Shown here: positions 59,420 to 64,000 of the stretch, one piece after another | Numbering within the stretch: the first letter of the stretch is position 1 | Layout: each line of letters starts with the position of its first letter | Assembly (NCBI RefSeq): GCF_019236175.1 | Contig: NZ_JAFAJM010000009.1 | Coordinates: 248,001-312,000, forward strand | Source: Chryseobacterium sp. | GTDB lineage: Bacteria; Bacteroidota; Bacteroidia; Flavobacteriales; Weeksellaceae | Direction: 5' to 3' | DNA length: 64,000 bases | Position numbers and translations under genes: made by a program | Notes under the pieces: generated by a model | What the model saw: the letters and a program-made list of their open reading frames with translations, nothing else | The model's database searches: none | Told to the model about the DNA's origin: nothing

Positions 59420-61333
59420 ATGGAGAATCTAGTATATGCAATAGTACTTTTACCACTTTTAGGGTTTCTTATTAACGGTTTGTTCGGAAAAAATCTTCCA
59501 AAAATACTGGTTGGATCTTTGGCAACAGCTATGGTTTTCGGATCATTCTGTATTGCGGTAAGTATTTTCATGAATTTCAATTCTGAAAGCCAGCCTGTAA
59601 TCGTAAAAGCTTTTGAATGGTTTAGAGTCAATGGTGTTCAAATTAATTTTGGATTCCAGATTGATCAGCTTTCTTTAATGATGGTAATGATCATCACGGG
59701 TATCGGTTCACTGATCCACTTATACTCTATCGGATATATGAGTCATGACAAAGGATTCTATAAGTTCTTTACTTACCTGAATCTTTTCATCTTCTCTATG
59801 TTACTTTTAGTGATGGGAAGCAACTACCTGATCTTATTCATCGGATGGGAAGGGGTAGGTCTTTGTTCTTATCTGTTGATCGGATTCTGGTATACCAATG
59901 AAGAATATGGTAAAGCGGCAAGAAAAGCTTTCATCATGAACAGAATCGGTGACCTTGCGTTATTGATTGGTATCTTTATGATTGCTTCTCAAACGAACGC
60001 TGTAGATTATCTTTCTGTAGCTGAAAATGCTTCAAAATTTGAATTAGACGGAACCGTGATTATCTTTATCACAGCGAGTTTATTCATCGGTGCTACCGGT
60101 AAATCTGCTCAGGTTCCTTTATATACCTGGTTACCGGATGCGATGGCAGGACCAACTCCTGTATCAGCGTTGATCCACGCAGCAACGATGGTAACGGCAG
60201 GGATCTATTTGATAGTAAGATCAAATTTCTTATTTACTTTAGCACCTACTGTACAGGGAGTTATTTTATTCATCGGATTCCTGACGGCAGCTTTAGCAGG
60301 ATTCTATGCACTTCGTCAGAATGACATCAAAAAAGTATTAGCCTACTCTACCGTTTCACAGCTTGGATTTATGTTCATTGCTTTAGGTCTTGGAGCGTAT
60401 ACTACAGCGATGTTCCACGTAATGACGCATGCATTCTTTAAAGCATTACTATTCTTAGGTGCCGGTTCTGTGATCCACGCGATGAGTAACGAACAGGATA
60501 TGCGTTTTATGGGAGGTCTTAAAAAATATATTCCTCTTACTCACGCTACATTTCTGATCGGAACATTAGCGATCTCAGGTTTTCCTTTATTATCAGGGAT
60601 GATCTCCAAAGACGAAATTTTAGTAGCAGCTTTCGCTAAAAACCCTATTTACTGGGTCATTTTATTTGTTTTAGCGGCAATCACTGCAACCTATATGTTC
60701 AGACTTTACTATCTGACATTCCACGGAGAATTCAGAGGTACGGAAGAACAAAAACACCACTTACATGAAAGCCCGTCTAATATGACATTACCATTGATCG
60801 TATTGGCTATTCTTTCAGTAATCGGAGGTTTAATAAATCTTCCGCATTTTATCGGACACGGCCATTATGCCAAACTGATGGAATGGTTGAAGCCTGTTCT
60901 TACGGAACAAAGCTACAGTCAGATGGAAGCTACTCTTTCAGGAGTAGATTTCAATACTGAAATGATCTTATTAGCAGCGACAGTTCTTATGTTCTTCTCT
61001 GTATGGTTTATCGTTAGAAATACCTATGTGAAAAAGAAAAAAATGGCTATTGCAGAAGAAAGCTATACCGGATGGGAAAAGCTTTCTGCTAAAAAATTAT
61101 ATGTTGACGAACTTTACAACGCATTGATTGTAAAAACTGTTGAAGGATTAGGACGCGGTGGAAAAATGTTTGATAAGGGTATCTTAGATCGTTTTGTAAA
61201 CTTTGTAGGGGATGGAGCTGAAGACAGCGGAAAAGCTATGAAGCGAGTTCAAAACGGAAATGTAGAGACGTATATTCTTATCATGTCTTTAGCTGTGGGA
61301 ATTATATTAATTGTTAACTTTTTATTACAATAA
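59420..61333 (+). CDS. nuoL: NADH-quinone oxidoreductase subunit L
   Basis: A 637-aa antiporter-like subunit with about 16 helices and the long lateral helix at the end. Markers include LILFIGWEGVGLCSYLLIGF, WLPDAMAGPTPVSALIHAAT, FHVMTHAFFKALLFLGAGSV and the C-terminal KKLYVDELYNALIVKTVEG. It pumps protons in complex I. nuoM starts two bases later. Confidence 0.97.
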   Translation: MENLVYAIVLLPLLGFLINGLFGKNLPKILVGSLATAMVFGSFCIAVSIFMNFNSESQPVIVKAFEWFRVNGVQINFGFQIDQLSLMMVMIITGIGSLIHLYSIGYMSHDKGFYKFFTYLNLFIFSMLLLVMGSNYLILFIGWEGVGLCSYLLIGFWYTNEEYGKAARKAFIMNRIGDLALLIGIFMIASQTNAVDYLSVAENASKFELDGTVIIFITASLFIGATGKSAQVPLYTWLPDAMAGPTPVSALIHAATMVTAGIYLIVRSNFLFTLAPTVQGVILFIGFLTAALAGFYALRQNDIKKVLAYSTVSQLGFMFIALGLGAYTTAMFHVMTHAFFKALLFLGAGSVIHAMSNEQDMRFMGGLKKYIPLTHATFLIGTLAISGFPLLSGMISKDEILVAAFAKNPIYWVILFVLAAITATYMFRLYYLTFHGEFRGTEEQKHHLHESPSNMTLPLIVLAILSVIGGLINLPHFIGHGHYAKLMEWLKPVLTEQSYSQMEATLSGVDFNTEMILLAATVLMFFSVWFIVRNTYVKKKKMAIAEESYTGWEKLSAKKLYVDELYNALIVKTVEGLGRGGKMFDKGILDRFVNFVGDGAEDSGKAMKRVQNGNVETYILIMSLAVGIILIVNFLLQ

Positions 61334-61335
61334 TA

Positions 61336-62829
61336 ATGTCTTGTTTATTATTAACATTATTACTATTACCTCTAGTAGGTTCGGGATTAGTTTTTGCCTG
61401 GAAGAATAATTCCAGCAAATATTTGGCACTGGGAATTGCATTGGTACAAATGCTCCTTACATTTTATATACTTTCGGATTTCGATTTTACGCCGACTGTA
61501 GACAGTGTATTGCAGCACGAGATCAATTACCCCTGGTCACAATTTATGAAGAGCTCTCTTCACTTCGGTATCGATGGGATGAGCATGCTTCTTTTATTGC
61601 TGACAAACATTTTGGCGCCGATCATTATTTTATCTTCTTTCAACGAAAGTGTAAATTACAGAAATACCTTCTATGGTCTGATTCTGTTGATGCAATTCGG
61701 TCTTGTAGGAGTATTTACTTCTTTAGACGGATTATTATTCTACATTTTCTGGGAAGTAACATTGATTCCAATTTGGTTTATTGCCGGACTTTGGGGACAG
61801 GAGAATAAAAGGTTTGAATTCACTACGAAATTCTTCGTGTATACATTCGTAGGATCTTTATTTATGTTAGCCGGGCTGATCTATGTGTACAACCACTCTG
61901 CATCATTCGCATTAACAGATCTTTACAATGCACAACTGAACGAAACACAACAGACTGTGGTATTCTGGTTTATCTTCTTTGCTTTTGCAGTGAAATTACC
62001 GGTATTCCCTTTCCATACATGGCAACCTGATACCTATACCTACTCTCCTACTCAGGGATCGATGTTATTATCGGGAATTATGCTTAAAATGGCAGTGTAT
62101 GGTGTAATGCGTTATTTACTTCCGATTACCCCGCTTCCGATTGCAGGAATTTCAGGGCAGATTGTCATCATTCTCGCGATCGTTGGAATTGTTCACGGAG
62201 CATTGATCGCGATCATCCAGACTGATATGAAGAGAATTATTGCTTATTCATCATTCTCTCACGTAGGATTGATGGTAGCAGGTATCTTCGCTTCAGCGGT
62301 AGTTACTTTAAAAGGAACTTTCAATGTTGAAGGGGCAGAAGGAGCATTGGTACAGACTTTCGCTCACGGTATCAACGTAGTGGGACTATTCTACTGCTGT
62401 GACATTTTATACAAAAGATTTAAATCAAGAGACATCAGACAAATGGGTGGTTTAGCTAAAGTAGCGCCTAAATTTGCTGTTTTATTCCTGATCATTATAT
62501 TAGGTTCAATGGGAGTTCCATTGACGAATGGATTCATCGGAGAATTTATCCTGTTAAAATCAGTGTATGATTTCAACGGAACTGCAGCAATTATTGCTGG
62601 TCTTACAGTAATTCTTTGTGCAGTATACTTATTGAGATTTTACGGAAAAGCAATGTTTGGAGAAGGAGATGCAGCCGTTTTAAGTACAGCAAAAGATTTA
62701 TCAGGAGTAGAATTTTCTGTACTGGCAAGTTTAGCGGTTTTTGTGATTATACTAGGTATTTTCCCACAACCGGTAATTGAAATGGTGAGTAGTTCAGTGA
62801 AGTTTATCTACACGGCGATGGCCAACTAA
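61336..62829 (+). CDS. nuoM: NADH-quinone oxidoreductase subunit M
   Basis: A 497-aa antiporter-like proton-pumping subunit with about 14 helices. Markers are FYIFWEVTLIPIWFIAGLWG (with the conserved Glu), KLPVFPFHTWQPDTYTYSPT, MKRIIAYSSFSHVGLMVAGI and SMGVPLTNGFIGEFILLKSV. It is followed by a spacer of 149 bases with period-8 and period-7 arrays before nuoN. Confidence 0.97.
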   Translation: MSCLLLTLLLLPLVGSGLVFAWKNNSSKYLALGIALVQMLLTFYILSDFDFTPTVDSVLQHEINYPWSQFMKSSLHFGIDGMSMLLLLLTNILAPIIILSSFNESVNYRNTFYGLILLMQFGLVGVFTSLDGLLFYIFWEVTLIPIWFIAGLWGQENKRFEFTTKFFVYTFVGSLFMLAGLIYVYNHSASFALTDLYNAQLNETQQTVVFWFIFFAFAVKLPVFPFHTWQPDTYTYSPTQGSMLLSGIMLKMAVYGVMRYLLPITPLPIAGISGQIVIILAIVGIVHGALIAIIQTDMKRIIAYSSFSHVGLMVAGIFASAVVTLKGTFNVEGAEGALVQTFAHGINVVGLFYCCDILYKRFKSRDIRQMGGLAKVAPKFAVLFLIIILGSMGVPLTNGFIGEFILLKSVYDFNGTAAIIAGLTVILCAVYLLRFYGKAMFGEGDAAVLSTAKDLSGVEFSVLASLAVFVIILGIFPQPVIEMVSSSVKFIYTAMAN

Positions 62830-62831
62830 AA

Positions 62832-62978
62832 ATTAAAAGATTTAAAAATTAAAAAATTAAGAGATTAGAGAAGAGTAAAAGACAAGAAACAGGGAAACAG
62901 GCAGGAGATTTTAAATCTGAAACTTTACCCTGAAAGACTGAACTTTAAACTTCAAATCTCGCATCTCAAATCTATATT
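62832..62978 (+). repeat. Octamer and heptamer arrays between nuoM and nuoN
   Basis: 62832-62871 has 8-base units: ATTAAAAG, ATTTAAAA, ATTAAAAA, ATTAAGAG, ATTAGAGA. The last 42 bases, 62937-62978, are six 7-base units: ACTGAAC, TTTAAAC, TTCAAAT, CTCGCAT, CTCAAAT, CTATATT, ending directly at the nuoN ATG (62979). The centre is purine-rich and irregular. Confidence 0.65.
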
Positions 62979-64000
62979 ATGAGTGTTTTAATTATTGTTT
63001 TCCTAACGGCAGTTGTTGCGTTATTTTCAGGAGTTTTTGAACAAGGAAAATTCGCAAGATACATTGGGATTTTGGGTTTAATCATTGCATTGTATGTAAG
63101 CTTCATGCCTGAATGTTCATTCTTTGATCATTACAAGCATATGTATGAATACAGTGCTAATACTGCATTATTCACTAAAATATCAATTGTAACCACCTTA
63201 TTGTTATTCTTCCTGGGAGGTTTTGCTTTCAGCAATCACAGAAGCCACCAGTCGGAATTATATGCTTTGATGCTATTTGCATTATGTGGCGGGATTGTTC
63301 TTTTCGGATACCAGAACTTAGTCACTATGTTCCTAGGTGTTGAAATTCTTTCTATCCCGTTATATGTAATGGCCGGAGCCAACAAAACAGATCTAAGATC
63401 AAACGAAGCTTCAATTAAGTATTTTTTAATGGGTGCTTTTGCGACAGGTTTTTTACTTTTCGGAATTGCGTTCATCTACGGAAGTGCAGGAAGTTTTGAT
63501 CTCTATAAAATTCATGACTTTGGGGTAGCCAACGCTACGAATGTAATGTTTATCCTAGGGGTATTATTAATCCTTTGTGCATTGGCATTTAAAGTAGCAT
63601 TAGCTCCTTTCCACATGTGGAGCCCTGATGTATATACGGGTTCTCCTTCATTGATCACTGCTTTTATGGCCAGTGTTGTTAAGATTTCAGGTTTCTTTGC
63701 CTTATTCAGACTAATGACCATCGGTTTCGCAGGAGTAACTCACGAATGGATCAATGTTTTAGGAGTCTTCTTAATCATCACTTTATTACTGGCAAACGTT
63801 ATGGGTCTTGCCCAGACCAATGCTAAAAGAATGCTGGCTTACTCTTCAGTCTCTCACGCAGGATACATCGGATTGGTATTCTTCGGAATGACCAGTCTTT
63901 CTACTTATAACCTAGCGTTCTATTTATTCGCTTATTCTTTATCTACAGTAGGTGTTTTCATGTGTCTGATCTGGGTAGAGAAATTAAAGAGAGAAACCTC
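62979..64000 (+). CDS. nuoN: NADH-quinone oxidoreductase subunit N (3' end outside window)
   Basis: The frame is open from ATG 62979 to the window edge, 340 complete codons (about three quarters of the usual 450-490). It is a multi-helix antiporter-like proton-pumping subunit. Typical stretches are FLGVEILSIPLYVMAGANKT (conserved Glu), RSNEASIKYFLMGAFATGFL, FKVALAPFHMWSPDVYTGSP and LAYSSVSHAGYIGLVFFGM. It is the last expected gene of the operon. Confidence 0.95.
   Translation, partial: MSVLIIVFLTAVVALFSGVFEQGKFARYIGILGLIIALYVSFMPECSFFDHYKHMYEYSANTALFTKISIVTTLLLFFLGGFAFSNHRSHQSELYALMLFALCGGIVLFGYQNLVTMFLGVEILSIPLYVMAGANKTDLRSNEASIKYFLMGAFATGFLLFGIAFIYGSAGSFDLYKIHDFGVANATNVMFILGVLLILCALAFKVALAPFHMWSPDVYTGSPSLITAFMASVVKISGFFALFRLMTIGFAGVTHEWINVLGVFLIITLLLANVMGLAQTNAKRMLAYSSVSHAGYIGLVFFGMTSLSTYNLAFYLFAYSLSTVGVFMCLIWVEKLKRET

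Overview
The window looks like chromosome from a flavobacterium close to Chryseobacterium (Bacteroidota, Weeksellaceae). The signs are low GC, promoters of the TAnnTTTG type, almost no Shine-Dalgarno sites, type IX secretion C-terminal sorting domains, surface-lipoprotein signals, a DUF6705-like lipoprotein, and a complex I operon with separate nuoC and nuoD and a short nuoG. This assignment is inference; there is no rRNA in the window.

Layout. (1) 1-4696, minus strand: a tight four-gene cluster with a RavA-like MoxR ATPase, a vWA/beta-propeller protein cut by the window edge, and two partner proteins. It resembles the MoxR-vWA-beta-propeller 'ternary' conflict systems. (2) 5076-17336: mostly housekeeping and metabolic genes (VOC protein, deoD, tatD, DUF434 protein, a duplicated-domain lipoprotein, MBL hydrolase, Na+/H+ antiporter, alpha/beta hydrolase, AraC regulator, PhoD phosphatase), many separated by clear hairpin terminators. 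(3) 17803-25199: a candidate lanthipeptide cluster. A 62-aa GG-type precursor, a secreted S9 peptidase and a LanB split into two proteins are divergent from a membrane-anchored TPR/AraC regulator. No LanC is present. (4) 25249-37572: a genomic island inserted in the 3' end of a CAU tRNA gene, bounded by a 52-bp direct repeat with one mismatch. It carries two lipoproteins, scraps of an IS256-type transposase, an integrase-like gene and a restriction-modification enzyme, and one intact four-gene operon: ZorA/ZorB-like motor proteins, an HNH nuclease and a 1618-aa SF1 helicase with a C-terminal PD-(D/E)XK-type nuclease. I regard this operon as the best candidate for an undescribed (Zorya-related) defence system. 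(5) 37694-49804: housekeeping genes (mce, rbfA, LolE/FtsX-like permease, endonuclease I, aroE, DUF349 protein, ribD, yigZ, zinc peptidase, GNAT protein), a T9SS protein, a two-TM mini-protein at 48522 and a 51-aa Cys-rich bacteriocin-like peptide at 45508. (6) 49920-64000: the nuoA-N operon for respiratory complex I, cut inside nuoN, with an outer-membrane-type protein between nuoF and nuoG.

The most unexpected structural signal is in the nuo operon. Nearly every spacer between its genes is built from degenerate 7-bp (sometimes 8-bp) tandem units kept in register for up to 12 copies, usually ending within a few bases of the next start codon. No comparable array was seen in the other spacers I read.
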